Assembly (NCBI RefSeq): GCF_001720465.1
Contig: NZ_CP017113.1
Span: 868,001-932,000, forward strand
Direction of reading: 5' to 3'
Source of the DNA: Porphyrobacter sp. LM 6
Lineage (GTDB): Bacteria > Pseudomonadota > Alphaproteobacteria > Sphingomonadales > Sphingomonadaceae
DNA: 64,000 nt
The notes under the pieces are model-generated. The model had not been told where the DNA came from. It searched no databases and saw only the letters and a program-made list of their open reading frames with translations. Shown here in pieces: positions 16,224-25,385 of the stretch. The position numbers and the translations under genes were made by a program. Numbering within the stretch: the stretch's first letter is position 1; each line of letters starts with the position of its first letter.

Positions 16224-17254
16224 GCGACGCGCTGGCCCGCCCTCACCGGCGCTACAACCCGCTCAGCGGCGGCTGGGTGCAGGTCTCGCCGCAGCGCATG
16301 GGGCGCCCGTGGCAGGGCGAGGTCAGCCCCCCCGATCCGCCACCCCCGGCCTATGATCCGGCGTGCTACCTGTGCCCCGGCAATGCCCGCGTGGGCGGCG
16401 AGGTGAACCCGGCTTATACCGGCGTCCACGTGTTCGATAACGACTTCCCTGCGCTGGCCGATGATGCGGGCGAGGCGGCAGCGGCGGATCCCTTGCTCCG
16501 CGCCGAGCCTTCGGCGGGCGTGTGCCGGGTGATCTGCTTCTCGCCCGATCATGGCAAGTCCCTGCCGCAGCTTGACCTCGCGCAGCTGCGCGGCGTGGTC
16601 GATTGCTGGGCGGAGCAGACTGCCGACCTCGGTGCGCGCTTTGCCCATGTGCAGGTGTTCGAGAACAAGGGCGCGATGATGGGATGTTCGAACCCGCATC
16701 CGCACGGGCAGGTGTGGGCGAGCGCGCATGTCCCGCAGGAAGTCGCCGCAGAGGACGAGCGCCAGCGTGCCTATATTGCGGAGCATGGCCGCCCGCTCCT
16801 GCTCGACGTGGCCGAGCGCGAGGCGGCCGAAGGCGTTCGGGTGGTCGAGGCCAATGACGACTGGCTCGCCATCGTCCCCTTCTGGGCGGCCTGGCCGTTC
16901 GAAACGCTGGTGATGCCGCGCTTTGCCGTCCAGCGCCTGCCGCAGCTGACCGGCGGGCAGCGGGAAAGCCTCGCGCAAATCCTCAAGACGCTCACCACCC
17001 GCTACGACAATCTCTTCGAAACCAGCTTTCCCTATTCGATGGGCTGGCATCAGGCGCCTTTCGGCATGCCCGATATCGACCCCTGGCAGCTCCACGCCCA
17101 TTTCTACCCGCCGTTGCTGCGCTCGGCGAGCGTTCGCAAATTCATGGTCGGCTACGAGATGCTGGCCGAGCCGCAGCGCGATCTGACCCCCGAACGCGCC
17201 GCCGAAATGCTGCGTGCGGTTGATGCGACGACCCACTTCCGGAGCCGTGCATGA
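16220..17254 (+). CDS. galT: Galactose-1-phosphate uridylyltransferase
   Basis: 344 aa. Transfers UMP between UDP-glucose and galactose-1-phosphate in the Leloir pathway. The zinc Cys pair CYLC lies at 49-52, and the HIT-type active site NPHPHGQVW at 158-166 has the nucleophilic His162. The WHQAPFG segment near 275 is also conserved. The start is GTG, overlapping the symporter stop. The stop overlaps the galK ATG (ATGA at 17251-17254). No galE or galM is in the window, so UDP-galactose recycling must be encoded elsewhere. Confidence 0.95.
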   Translation: MSDALARPHRRYNPLSGGWVQVSPQRMGRPWQGEVSPPDPPPPAYDPACYLCPGNARVGGEVNPAYTGVHVFDNDFPALADDAGEAAAADPLLRAEPSAGVCRVICFSPDHGKSLPQLDLAQLRGVVDCWAEQTADLGARFAHVQVFENKGAMMGCSNPHPHGQVWASAHVPQEVAAEDERQRAYIAEHGRPLLLDVAEREAAEGVRVVEANDDWLAIVPFWAAWPFETLVMPRFAVQRLPQLTGGQRESLAQILKTLTTRYDNLFETSFPYSMGWHQAPFGMPDIDPWQLHAHFYPPLLRSASVRKFMVGYEMLAEPQRDLTPERAAEMLRAVDATTHFRSRA

Positions 17255-18417
17255 GCCGCCGTGACGATCTGATCGCCCGCGTGATCGCGGGATACCGCCA
17301 AGCCTATGGCGAAGACCCGGCGCAGCTCTATGCCGCGCCCGGACGGGTCAACCTGATCGGCGAGCATGTCGATTACAACGACGGGCTGGTGCTGCCCTGC
17401 GCGATCGACCGTGAAACCATCGTCGCGCTGGGCGATGGGCCTGAGGCGCGGGTCGAAGTCACGGCGCTCGATATGGGAGATGGCGCGCGCGACAGCTTCG
17501 CGCTCGATGCGCCGATTGCGCGCGGGGGCGAGGAATGGGCGAACCATGTGCGCGGCGTGGCGCATTTCCTTCAGGAGCGTGGCTACCCCCTGCGCGGCGC
17601 GCGGATGGCGGCCGCGGGCGATGTGCCGATCGGGGCGGGCCTTTCCTCGTCAGCCTCGTTCGGGGTGGCGGCGGCGCTTTCGCTGTCGCACCACGCGGGC
17701 CATGCCGTGCCCGCATCGCAGCTCGCGCTGATCGCGCAGGCAGCGGAGAACCACTTTGCCGGCTGTGCCTGCGGGATCATGGACCAGATGGCCTCGGCCG
17801 CGAGCGCAGCGGGGTCGGCGCTGCTGCTCGATTGCCGCACGCTCGAAACCCGCAGCGTGCCGGTGCATCCGGGCCTCGCCATCACGGTGATCGATTCTGG
17901 TATCCGCCGCAGCCTCGTGACCAGCGCCTTCAACCAGCGCCGCGCCGAATGCGAGGCGGCGGCGCGGCATTACGGGGTGGCGAGCCTGCGTGATCTGACA
18001 GTGGATGCTTTGAATGCCGGGCGCGGCGATCTGGATGATGTGCTGTTCGCGCGGGCGCGGCACGTGGTCGCCGAAATCGCGCGAGTCGCGCCAATGGCCG
18101 ATGCGCTGGCTGCGGGCGATACTGCTGCGCTTGCGGGTGTGCTCACCGAAGGGCACCGCTCGCTGGCGGAGGATTTCGCGGTTTCGCTCCCCGCGCTCGA
18201 CCGCATTGCCGCACTGGTCGGCACTGCGCTCGGCGCATCGGGCGGGGTGCGGCTCACCGGCGCCGGGTTTGGCGGCTGCCTTGTCGCGGTGAGCGATGCC
18301 GATGCCGGCGACGCGATTGCCGATGCCGTGGCGCGCTACAACGCCGAAGCCGCAACGCCCGCGCGGACCTACCGCTTCAGCCCCGGCAGCGGTGCGGCAC
18401 CGATTGCCTTTGGCTAG
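17251..18417 (+). CDS. galK: Galactokinase
   Basis: 388 aa GHMP kinase. It phosphorylates galactose at C1 with ATP. The galactokinase signature GRVNLIGEHVDYNDG is at 31-45, the ATP loop PIGAGLSSSASFG at about 126-138, and the C-terminal GHMP motif is LTGAGFGGC near 335. Full length. Last gene of the symporter-galT-galK operon. The 81 bases that follow lead to the methionine regulator and show no strong terminator hairpin. Confidence 0.95.
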   Translation: MSRRDDLIARVIAGYRQAYGEDPAQLYAAPGRVNLIGEHVDYNDGLVLPCAIDRETIVALGDGPEARVEVTALDMGDGARDSFALDAPIARGGEEWANHVRGVAHFLQERGYPLRGARMAAAGDVPIGAGLSSSASFGVAAALSLSHHAGHAVPASQLALIAQAAENHFAGCACGIMDQMASAASAAGSALLLDCRTLETRSVPVHPGLAITVIDSGIRRSLVTSAFNQRRAECEAAARHYGVASLRDLTVDALNAGRGDLDDVLFARARHVVAEIARVAPMADALAAGDTAALAGVLTEGHRSLAEDFAVSLPALDRIAALVGTALGASGGVRLTGAGFGGCLVAVSDADAGDAIADAVARYNAEAATPARTYRFSPGSGAAPIAFG

Positions 18418-18460
18418 GTGGGCACTAGGCTGATTTTCGCGCGCTGATGCAAGCGGGCGA

Positions 18461-18498
18461 TTTACACATATAAAAATATCTTTATATGATGCCTCGCA
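18461..18498 (+). promoter_or_regulatory. Promoter and operator-like palindrome of the methionine-cycle operon
   Basis: The arms CATATAAA (18467-18474) and TTTATATG (18481-18488) are exact inverted repeats around AATATC, an AT-rich island in GC-rich DNA. TTTACA at 18461-18466 is a plausible -35, and TATATG at 18483-18488 a plausible -10 with 16-base spacing, so the palindrome fills the core promoter. Transcription would then start about 2-5 bases before ATG 18499, and no ribosome site is present, which suggests a leaderless or nearly leaderless transcript. The likely binder is the ArsR-type protein encoded next. Confidence 0.6.
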
Positions 18499-19494
18499 AT
18501 GGTGATCGAGGACATCTTCAAGGCGCTGGGCGATCCGACCCGGCTGCGTATCGCCCGGCTGCTCTCCGCGATGGAGCTGGCGGTGGGGGAACTGGCGCAG
18601 GTGCTCGGGCAGAGCCAGCCGCGCGTGTCGCGCCATGTTGGCATCCTGTGCGATGCGGGGCTGGCCGAACGCCGCCGCGAAGGCAGCTGGGTGTTCCTGC
18701 GCCAGACCGAGGCCGATGGCGACACCAGCCCGATCATCGCCGCGACCCAGCACCTCCTCGCCGTGGCCGAACAGACCGAACCCGGCTTTGCCGCGCTGGT
18801 CGAGGCTGATCGGCGCAAACTCGCCGCGATCCGTGAAGCGCGCGAGGCAGCGGCCGGACACTATTTCGCCCGCCACGCTGGCGAATGGGACGAACTGCGC
18901 GCGCTGCACAGCCCCGATGCCGAGGTGGAGCACGCGCTCGCCAAGGCGCTGGCCGATGCGCCGCTGGGCGCGGTGCTCGATATCGGCACCGGCACGGGCC
19001 GCATGGCCGAACTCTTCGCCGAGGGTGCCGAACGGGTCGTGGCACTCGACAAGAACCTCGAAATGCTGCGTGTCGCCCGCGCCAAGCTCCAGCACTTGCC
19101 CGCCGCGCGGATCGAGCTGGTGCAGGGCGATTTCGCCGAGCTGCCATTCGCCGATGCGAGCTTCGATACGGTGCTGCTGCATCAGGTGCTGCACTTTGCC
19201 ACCGATCCGGCCCCCGCGCTGGCCGAGGCGGCGCGCGTGACCCGAACGGGTGGAGGCATCGCGATCGTCGATTTCGCCAGCCATGACCGCGAAGAGCTGC
19301 GCACCCGCCACCAGCACGCGCGGCTCGGCTTTTCCGATCGCCAGATGGCCGATCTGCTGCGCGCGGCAGGCTTTGCGGCCACCGCCCCGATCGCGCTCGA
19401 TGGCGGGGCGTTGGTGGTCAAGATCTGGCTCGGCAAGCGCCGCGCCGCGCCCGCTGCCGCCTCAACCCCCGCGCCTGCCACGGAAACCGCGTAA
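18499..19494 (+). CDS. ArsR-family regulator fused to a SAM-dependent methyltransferase domain (SahR-like)
   Basis: 331 aa. Residues 1-95 are an ArsR winged helix (GDPTRLRIARLL, recognition segment QSQPRVSRHVGIL) without metal-binding cysteines. Residues about 120-310 are a class I methyltransferase with DIGTGTGRM (161-169) and VRLVQGDFAELPF-like motifs. In proteobacteria ArsR-family SahR proteins sense S-adenosylhomocysteine and repress SAM-cycle genes, and some carry such a domain. Here the gene leads the metF-metH operon and overlaps metF (TAATGA), which supports autoregulation and that role. The C-terminus is an Ala/Pro-rich tail. Whether the domain methylates anything or only senses SAM/SAH is not known from sequence. 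Confidence 0.8.
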   Translation: MVIEDIFKALGDPTRLRIARLLSAMELAVGELAQVLGQSQPRVSRHVGILCDAGLAERRREGSWVFLRQTEADGDTSPIIAATQHLLAVAEQTEPGFAALVEADRRKLAAIREAREAAAGHYFARHAGEWDELRALHSPDAEVEHALAKALADAPLGAVLDIGTGTGRMAELFAEGAERVVALDKNLEMLRVARAKLQHLPAARIELVQGDFAELPFADASFDTVLLHQVLHFATDPAPALAEAARVTRTGGGIAIVDFASHDREELRTRHQHARLGFSDRQMADLLRAAGFAATAPIALDGGALVVKIWLGKRRAAPAAASTPAPATETA

Positions 19495-20423
19495 TGACCC
19501 CGACGCTGAGCCAGCTCCACGAATACCGCACCGCCACCGACGCGCCGTTGTTCTCCGGCCTGCCGGGCGATGTCGCGGTGAGCTTCGAATTCTTCCCGCC
19601 CAAGAGCGAGAAGATGGAAGCCCAGCTGTGGGATGCCGTCACCCAGTTGAAGCCGCTGGGGCCGAGCTTTGTTTCGGTCACCTACGGCGCGGGCGGTTCG
19701 ACCCGCGAGCGCACCCATGCCACGGTCGCGCGGATCATCGCCGAAGCCAAGCTGCCTGCCGCCGCGCACCTCACCTGCGTCGCGGCGTCGAAGGCGGAAA
19801 TCCGCGAGGTCGCCGAACATTACTGGGAAGCGGGCGTGCGCCACATCGTCGCGCTCCGCGGCGACGCTGGCGAGCCGGGCGCGCCCTTCACTCCGCACCC
19901 CGAAGGCTATGCCAGCGCTGCCGAGCTGGTCGCGGGCCTGAAGGCGATCGCGCCGTTCGAGATTTCGGTCGCCGCCTATCCCGAAACCCACCCCGATGCA
20001 GCCAATCGTCAGGCCGATATCGATAACCTCAAGCGCAAGCTCGACGCGGGCGCGAGCCGTGCGATCAGCCAGTTCTTCTTCTCGGCCGACACCTTCTTCC
20101 GCTTTCGCGACGAATGCGCGGCGGCCGGAATCGACGCGCCGATCCTCCCCGGCATCCTGCCCGTGACCAACGTCGCGCAGGCGCGCAAGTTCGCCTCGGC
20201 CTGCGGAGCGGCGATCCCGGCGTGGATGGACGGGCTGTTCGAAGGGCTCGACGCCATGCCCGCGGCGCGCCAGCTGGTCGCTGCAACAGTCGCTGCCGAG
20301 CTGTGCCGCCGCCTCTACGCAGGCGGGGTGCGCGATTTCCACTTCTACACCCTCAATCGCCCCGAGCTCGCCTATGCGATCTGCCACCTGCTCGGGAAGC
20401 GACCCTCGGGAGAAGCCGCATGA
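19494..20423 (+). CDS. metF: Methylenetetrahydrofolate reductase
   Basis: 309 aa, the usual bacterial length. Reduces 5,10-methylene-THF to 5-methyl-THF with NADH and FAD, supplying the methyl group for MetH. Seen: FEFFPPK near the N-terminus (about 31-37, the catalytic Glu region), SVTYGAGG, HLTCV, LRGD (about 120) and SQFFF. The start overlaps the regulator stop, and the stop overlaps the next start (ATGA at 20420-20423). The gene sits directly upstream of both halves of methionine synthase. Confidence 0.95.
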   Translation: MTPTLSQLHEYRTATDAPLFSGLPGDVAVSFEFFPPKSEKMEAQLWDAVTQLKPLGPSFVSVTYGAGGSTRERTHATVARIIAEAKLPAAAHLTCVAASKAEIREVAEHYWEAGVRHIVALRGDAGEPGAPFTPHPEGYASAAELVAGLKAIAPFEISVAAYPETHPDAANRQADIDNLKRKLDAGASRAISQFFFSADTFFRFRDECAAAGIDAPILPGILPVTNVAQARKFASACGAAIPAWMDGLFEGLDAMPAARQLVAATVAAELCRRLYAGGVRDFHFYTLNRPELAYAICHLLGKRPSGEAA

Positions 20424-21463
20424 GCGCGCGTGACCAGCTGCTCGCCGCCGCGCGCCAACGCGTGCTGATCTTCGACGGCGCGTTTGGGACGCAGATCCAG
20501 AACCGCAAGCTGACCGAGGCCGATTACGCCGGCGATCTTGGTCTGCCCGCCGACCAGAAGGGCAACAATGATATCCTCGCGCTGACCCGCCCCGATGTGA
20601 TCGCGGACATTACCCGCGCCTACCTCGACGCGGGATCGGATGTGGTTTCGACCAACACCTTCTCTGCCAACCGCATCAGCCAGGCGGACTACAAGGCGGA
20701 AAGTCTGGTCGCCGACATCAACATCGCGAGCGGCAAGATCGCCCGCGCTCTGGCCGACGAATACGCTGCCAAGGATGGCCGCTCGCGCTTTGTCGCGGGA
20801 GCAATCGGGCCGACCAACAAGACGCTGTCGCTCAGCCCCGATGTCGAGGATCCGGGTTTCCGTGAGATCGACTTCGACGAACTCGTCGCGGTCTACAAGG
20901 AACAGGCCGCCGCGCTGGTTGAAGGCGGGGTCGACTTCATCCTGATCGAAACCGTGTTCGATACCCTCAACGCCAAGGCCGGGATCATGGCGGTCAAGCA
21001 GCTCGAGCGCGGGAGCGGGCGCGACATCCCGCTGATGATCTCGATGACGCTGACCGACCTGTCGGGCCGCAACCTGTCGGGCCACACGGTCGAGGCGTTC
21101 TGGTATGCGGTGCGCCACGCCAAGCCGCTGACGATCGGCCTTAATTGCAGCTTCGGTGCGGAGCAGCTGCGCCCGCATGTGAAGGTGCTCTCGCAGATCG
21201 CGGACACGCTGCTGCTGATCTACCCCAATGCGGGCCTGCCCAACGAACTTGGCGCCTATGACGAGGCGCCGGAGACCACCGCCGGACTGGTCGCCGACTG
21301 GGCCGATCACGGGCAGGTCAACATCCTCGGCGGGTGCTGCGGTTCGACACCAGCGCATATCGCCGCGATCGCCAAGGCCGTGGCGCAATCGAAACCGCGC
21401 GCCGTGCCCTCGCCCGAACCGGCCATGCGGCTGGCGGGGCTTGAGGCGTTTGTGGCGGCCTGA
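20420..21463 (+). CDS. metH: Methionine synthase, homocysteine-binding module (split MetH, N-terminal part)
   Basis: 347 aa. It corresponds only to the first module of cobalamin-dependent methionine synthase. It has the start [11 protein letters not shown] (17-27) and zinc ligands Cys243 ([10 protein letters not shown]) and Cys306/Cys307 ([11 protein letters not shown]), which activate homocysteine. In E. coli this module is fused to the folate, B12 and reactivation modules; here these are in the next gene, 23 bases downstream. Splitting at this point is common in sphingomonads, so it is a lineage trait rather than a frameshift. Alternative label: homocysteine S-methyltransferase family protein. 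Confidence 0.9.
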   Translation: MSARDQLLAAARQRVLIFDGAFGTQIQNRKLTEADYAGDLGLPADQKGNNDILALTRPDVIADITRAYLDAGSDVVSTNTFSANRISQADYKAESLVADINIASGKIARALADEYAAKDGRSRFVAGAIGPTNKTLSLSPDVEDPGFREIDFDELVAVYKEQAAALVEGGVDFILIETVFDTLNAKAGIMAVKQLERGSGRDIPLMISMTLTDLSGRNLSGHTVEAFWYAVRHAKPLTIGLNCSFGAEQLRPHVKVLSQIADTLLLIYPNAGLPNELGAYDEAPETTAGLVADWADHGQVNILGGCCGSTPAHIAAIAKAVAQSKPRAVPSPEPAMRLAGLEAFVAA

Positions 21464-21486
21464 ACCGATCCAAGAGATTTGAAATC

Positions 21487-24081
21487 GTGACCCAATCCTC
21501 CTCCCGCTTCATCAATATCGGCGAGCGCACCAACGTCACCGGATCGGCGGCGTTCAAGAAGCTCATCATGGCCGGCGATTACCCCGCAGCGGTTGAAGTG
21601 GCGCGCCAGCAGGTCGAAAACGGCGCGCAGGTGATCGACGTCAACATGGACGAAGGGCTGCTCGACGCGGTCCACGCCATGACGACGTTCCTCAAGCTGA
21701 TTGCCGCCGAGCCGGACATTGCCCGCGTGCCGGTGATGATCGATTCATCGAAGTTCGAGGTGATCGAGGCGGGACTGAAGTGCGTCAGCGGCAAGCCGAT
21801 CGTCAATTCGATCAGCATGAAGGAAGGCGAAGTGGCCTTCCTCGAACATGCGCGCAAATGCATGGATTACGGCGCGGCGGTGGTCGTGATGGCCTTCGAC
21901 GAGAAGGGCCAAGCGGATACCAAGGCGCGCAAGGTCGAAATCTGCAAGCGCGCCTATGACCTGCTGGTCGCCGAAGGCTTCCCGCCTGAAGACATCATCT
22001 TCGATCCCAACATCTTCGCGGTGGCGACCGGGATCGAGGAGCACAACAACTACGGCGTCGACTTCATCGAGGCGGTGCGCGAATTGCGCGAGCTGTGCCC
22101 CCACGCGCATTACTCGGGCGGGCTTTCGAACCTCAGCTTCAGCTTCCGCGGCAACGAGCCGGTGCGCCGCGCGATGCACTCGGTGTTTCTCTACCATGCA
22201 ATCCCCGCCGGGCTCGACATGGCGATCGTCAACGCAGGCCAGCTTGACGTCTACGACCAGATCGACCCCGCGCTGCGCGAAGCTTGCGAGGACGTGATCC
22301 TCAACCGTGATCCCGACGCGACTGAGCGGCTGATCACCCTCGCCGAAAGCTTCAAGGGCAAGTCAGTCGCGGACGAGAAGGCCGCCGAGGAATGGCGCGG
22401 CTGGCCGGTGACCAAGCGGCTCGAACACGCGCTGGTCAAGGGCATCGACGCCTATATCGTCGAGGATACCGAGGAAGCGCGCCAGCAGGCCAACCGCCCG
22501 ATCGAAGTGATCGAAGGCCCGCTGATGGACGGCATGAACGTGGTCGGCGATCTGTTCGGCAGCGGCAAGATGTTCCTGCCGCAGGTGGTGAAATCCGCCC
22601 GCGTGATGAAGAAGGCGGTCGCGCACCTCATCCCCTTCATCGAGGCGGAAAAGGAAGCGAGCGGGCTGGCCGATCAGTCCAAGGGCAGGATCATCATGGC
22701 GACGGTGAAGGGCGATGTGCATGACATCGGCAAGAACATCGTCGGCGTAGTGCTCCAGTGCAACGGCTATGACGTGATCGACCTTGGCGTGATGGTGCCG
22801 TGGCCGACCATCCTCGCCGCGGCGAACGACAACAAGGCCGACATGATCGGCCTTTCGGGCCTCATCACCCCCTCGCTGGACGAGATGGTGACCGTGGCCG
22901 AGGAAATGCAGCGCGCCGGCATGACGATGCCGCTGCTGATCGGCGGGGCGACCACCAGCAAGGTGCACACCGCGCTCAAGATCGATCCCGCCTATGATGG
23001 CCCGGTGATCCACGTGCTCGATGCGAGCCGCGCGGTCGGGGTGGCCTCGAAGCTGCTGTCCGACACCCAGCGCGATGATTACGTCGCCGAGGTTGCGGGC
23101 GAATATGTCCATGTGCGCGATGCCCGCGCGGGCAAGGGACAAAGCGAGCTGCTCAGCCTAGCCGATGCGCGCGCCAATGCCTTCGTGATCGACCTTGCGG
23201 ACAAGCCTGATGCTCCCGCGCAGCCCGGCCTCCACGTGTTCGACGACTGGAGCCTCGCGCACCTGCGCGACTTCATCGACTGGACGCCGTTCTTCCGCGC
23301 CTGGGAACTGCACGGCAATTACCCCGCGATCCTGACCGATCCGGTGGTGGGAGAAACCGCGACCCAGCTGTTCGCCGATGCCAACGCGATGCTCGACCAG
23401 CTGATCGCCGACAAGTGGCTGACCGCGCGCGGCGTAGCAGGCCTGTGGCCTTGCGGGCGGGACGGCGATGATGTGGTGCTCGATAACGGCACGCGCCTGC
23501 CCATGCTGCGCCAGCAGGTGAAGAAGAGCCGCGACCGCGCGAATATGTGCCTTGCCGACTTCATCGACCCGGCGGGCGACTGGATCGGCGGCTTTGCAGT
23601 CGGCATCCACGGGATCGAGCCGCATTCGGCGCGCTTCCTTGCGGACAAGGACGATTATTCGGACATCCTGCTGAAGGCGCTCGCCGACCGCTTTGCCGAG
23701 GCTTTTGCCGAAGCGCTGCACCAGCACGTGCGGACAACCTTGTGGGGCTATGCCCCCGATGAACAGCTGACCAACGAGGCGCTGATCAAGGAGCAGTATC
23801 GCGGCATCCGCCCCGCGCCGGGCTATCCCGCCTGCCCCGATCACAGCCTCAAGCCGATCCTGTTCGATCTGCTCGATGCGCCCGCCAACGCCGGCCTGAC
23901 GCTGACCGAAAGCTTCGCCATGTGGCCGACCGCGGCGGTGAGCGGGTTCTATTTCGGGCACGGCCAGGCCGAATATTTCGGCGTTGCCCGCGTGGGCCGC
24001 GATCAGGTGGAGGATTACGCCGCACGGCGCGGGGTCGATCTGGCGACGGCGGAACGCTGGCTGCGGCCGAATCTCGATTGA
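21487..24081 (+). CDS. metH: Methionine synthase, folate, cobalamin and reactivation modules (split MetH, C-terminal part)
   Basis: 864 aa. In order: pterin-binding domain from [13 protein letters not shown] (8-20), cobalamin cap domain (about 310-390), B12-binding domain with [11 protein letters not shown] (410-420; His412 is the lower cobalt ligand), and the SAM-binding reactivation domain (about 550-864) with [12 protein letters not shown]. Together with the preceding gene it makes the complete enzyme that transfers methyl from 5-methyl-THF to homocysteine. The start is GTG at 21487 with only a weak AAGAG upstream, so translation probably depends on the upstream gene. Last gene of the operon. 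Confidence 0.95.
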   Translation: MTQSSSRFINIGERTNVTGSAAFKKLIMAGDYPAAVEVARQQVENGAQVIDVNMDEGLLDAVHAMTTFLKLIAAEPDIARVPVMIDSSKFEVIEAGLKCVSGKPIVNSISMKEGEVAFLEHARKCMDYGAAVVVMAFDEKGQADTKARKVEICKRAYDLLVAEGFPPEDIIFDPNIFAVATGIEEHNNYGVDFIEAVRELRELCPHAHYSGGLSNLSFSFRGNEPVRRAMHSVFLYHAIPAGLDMAIVNAGQLDVYDQIDPALREACEDVILNRDPDATERLITLAESFKGKSVADEKAAEEWRGWPVTKRLEHALVKGIDAYIVEDTEEARQQANRPIEVIEGPLMDGMNVVGDLFGSGKMFLPQVVKSARVMKKAVAHLIPFIEAEKEASGLADQSKGRIIMATVKGDVHDIGKNIVGVVLQCNGYDVIDLGVMVPWPTILAAANDNKADMIGLSGLITPSLDEMVTVAEEMQRAGMTMPLLIGGATTSKVHTALKIDPAYDGPVIHVLDASRAVGVASKLLSDTQRDDYVAEVAGEYVHVRDARAGKGQSELLSLADARANAFVIDLADKPDAPAQPGLHVFDDWSLAHLRDFIDWTPFFRAWELHGNYPAILTDPVVGETATQLFADANAMLDQLIADKWLTARGVAGLWPCGRDGDDVVLDNGTRLPMLRQQVKKSRDRANMCLADFIDPAGDWIGGFAVGIHGIEPHSARFLADKDDYSDILLKALADRFAEAFAEALHQHVRTTLWGYAPDEQLTNEALIKEQYRGIRPAPGYPACPDHSLKPILFDLLDAPANAGLTLTESFAMWPTAAVSGFYFGHGQAEYFGVARVGRDQVEDYAARRGVDLATAERWLRPNLD

Positions 24082-24100
24082 CGCGCGCGCGCGGGAAGCG

Positions 24101-25309
24101 ATGATGCGCGGCATGATCCGCCGCCTCATCGCCGCTCTGGTGTTCATCGCCGTTCCCGCCGCCGCGCAGGACGCAGCCCCGCCGCCCGCCAGCGTTGTTG
24201 TCGCCTTTGATCGCGAAAGCATCCGCCCGCTGATCGTCGAAGGGCTGGCGAACAAGGAGACCGGACGCAAGGTCGAGGCCAATGATCCGGTGCGGATCGC
24301 GAGCATCTCCAAGCTGATCATGGCGCTCACCGTCATGCGGCTCAAGGACGAGGGGAAGCTCAGCCTTGATATGGATGTCTCCGAATTTCTCGGCTGGAGG
24401 CTGCGTTCGCCTTACCACCCGGACGCACCGGTGACGCTTGCGCATCTGATGTCGCACCGTGCGGGGCTGTCCGACAAGGCTGGCTACATCATCCCCTTGG
24501 GTGAGAGCTTGCAGGCGAAGTTCGCCGACCCTGCCGCGTGGCGGGACACCGGCCCTCCCGGAGAAGCGGTGTTCGAATATGCCAACCTCGGTTCTCCGCT
24601 GGTGGCGACAGTACTGGAGGCGGCGAGCGGCGAACGTTACGACCGTCTGGTCGAGCGGCTCGTGTTTGCGCCCTTGGGTGTGAAGGCCTGCTTCAACTGG
24701 ATTGGCTGCGATGCCAATATGCAAGATCGGGCAGTGACGCTTTACCGCGACACTGGCGAGGTGGCGAAGGATGGCCCCGCAGACCTGCCGCCCAATTGCA
24801 CGATACCCCTGGCAGCGGGACGGGCTTGCGATCTCGATGCTTACGTTCCGGGAACCAATGCTTCGATCTTCTCACCCCAGGGCGGGGTGCGGATCGGAAT
24901 GATGGACCTTGCCAAGATCGGGCAGGCGCTAATCGACCTCGAGCGAGGCGGGCGAGACTTCTTCCTGCTGCCCGCCACGGGCCTTAGAGCCATGTATGAA
25001 CTCGCCGATGGCCGGACGCAGGAGACCGTGTTTTTCTGCTCATATGGTCATCATCTTCAGATCATCGAGGTGCCCGAACGCCCATGTTCGGATGATCGTT
25101 TGATTGGCGACGGCCGCCCCCGCATCGGCCATTCTGGCGAGGCCTATGGTCTGCAATCGGGACTATGGGTTGATCCGAAGGGCGATGCCGGATTCGTCTA
25201 CTTCACTACCGAAGTCCCACCCCCGCCGGGCGGCGAGGATACTGGCGGGTTCACGCTGCGCGAGAAGGCGCTGATGGCGCGGGCGCTGGGGATGGTGGGG
25301 AACAAATAG
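24101..25309 (+). CDS. Exported serine hydrolase, beta-lactamase class C/PBP4* family
   Basis: 402 aa. A signal peptide (MRRLIAAL-like core, cleavage after AAAQ near residue 23) is followed by a penicillin-binding-protein fold with SISK (Ser68, Lys71), a YAN tyrosine motif near 165 and GHSG near 346. These are the three active-site elements of class C-like hydrolases. The family includes D-aminopeptidases, esterases and true beta-lactamases, so no resistance role can be claimed. The start is ATG 24101 or 24104 after GGGAAG; the longer frame to 23984 overlaps metH. It stands alone, converging on the antiporter gene. Confidence 0.8.
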   Translation: MMRGMIRRLIAALVFIAVPAAAQDAAPPPASVVVAFDRESIRPLIVEGLANKETGRKVEANDPVRIASISKLIMALTVMRLKDEGKLSLDMDVSEFLGWRLRSPYHPDAPVTLAHLMSHRAGLSDKAGYIIPLGESLQAKFADPAAWRDTGPPGEAVFEYANLGSPLVATVLEAASGERYDRLVERLVFAPLGVKACFNWIGCDANMQDRAVTLYRDTGEVAKDGPADLPPNCTIPLAAGRACDLDAYVPGTNASIFSPQGGVRIGMMDLAKIGQALIDLERGGRDFFLLPATGLRAMYELADGRTQETVFFCSYGHHLQIIEVPERPCSDDRLIGDGRPRIGHSGEAYGLQSGLWVDPKGDAGFVYFTTEVPPPPGGEDTGGFTLREKALMARALGMVGNK

Positions 25310-25311
25310 AA

Positions 25312-25377
25312 CCGTTCGCCTCGAGCGTAGTCGAGATGCCCTTCGCCGAGTGTCTCGACTTCGCTCGACACGAACGG
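25312..25377. repeat. REP-like imperfect palindrome between convergent genes
   Basis: Left arm 25312-25336 and right arm 25353-25377 are inverted copies with 22 of 25 bases matching, around a 16-base loop. The cores are TCGAGCGTAGTCGAGA and TCTCGACTTCGCTCGA, and the outer ends CCGTTCG and CGAACGG are exact. The transcript would fold into a long hairpin on either strand. It lies between the stops of two convergent genes, where REP elements usually sit, and could end or protect both messages. It resembles short interspersed repeats that recur in sphingomonad genomes. Confidence 0.75.
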
Positions 25378-25385
25378 AGGTGGCT

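Noticed and set aside
20420..24081. Frameshift error splitting metH.
   Set aside because: The first part ends with the normal end of its module, a 23-base gap follows, and the second begins with its own start and [13 protein letters not shown].
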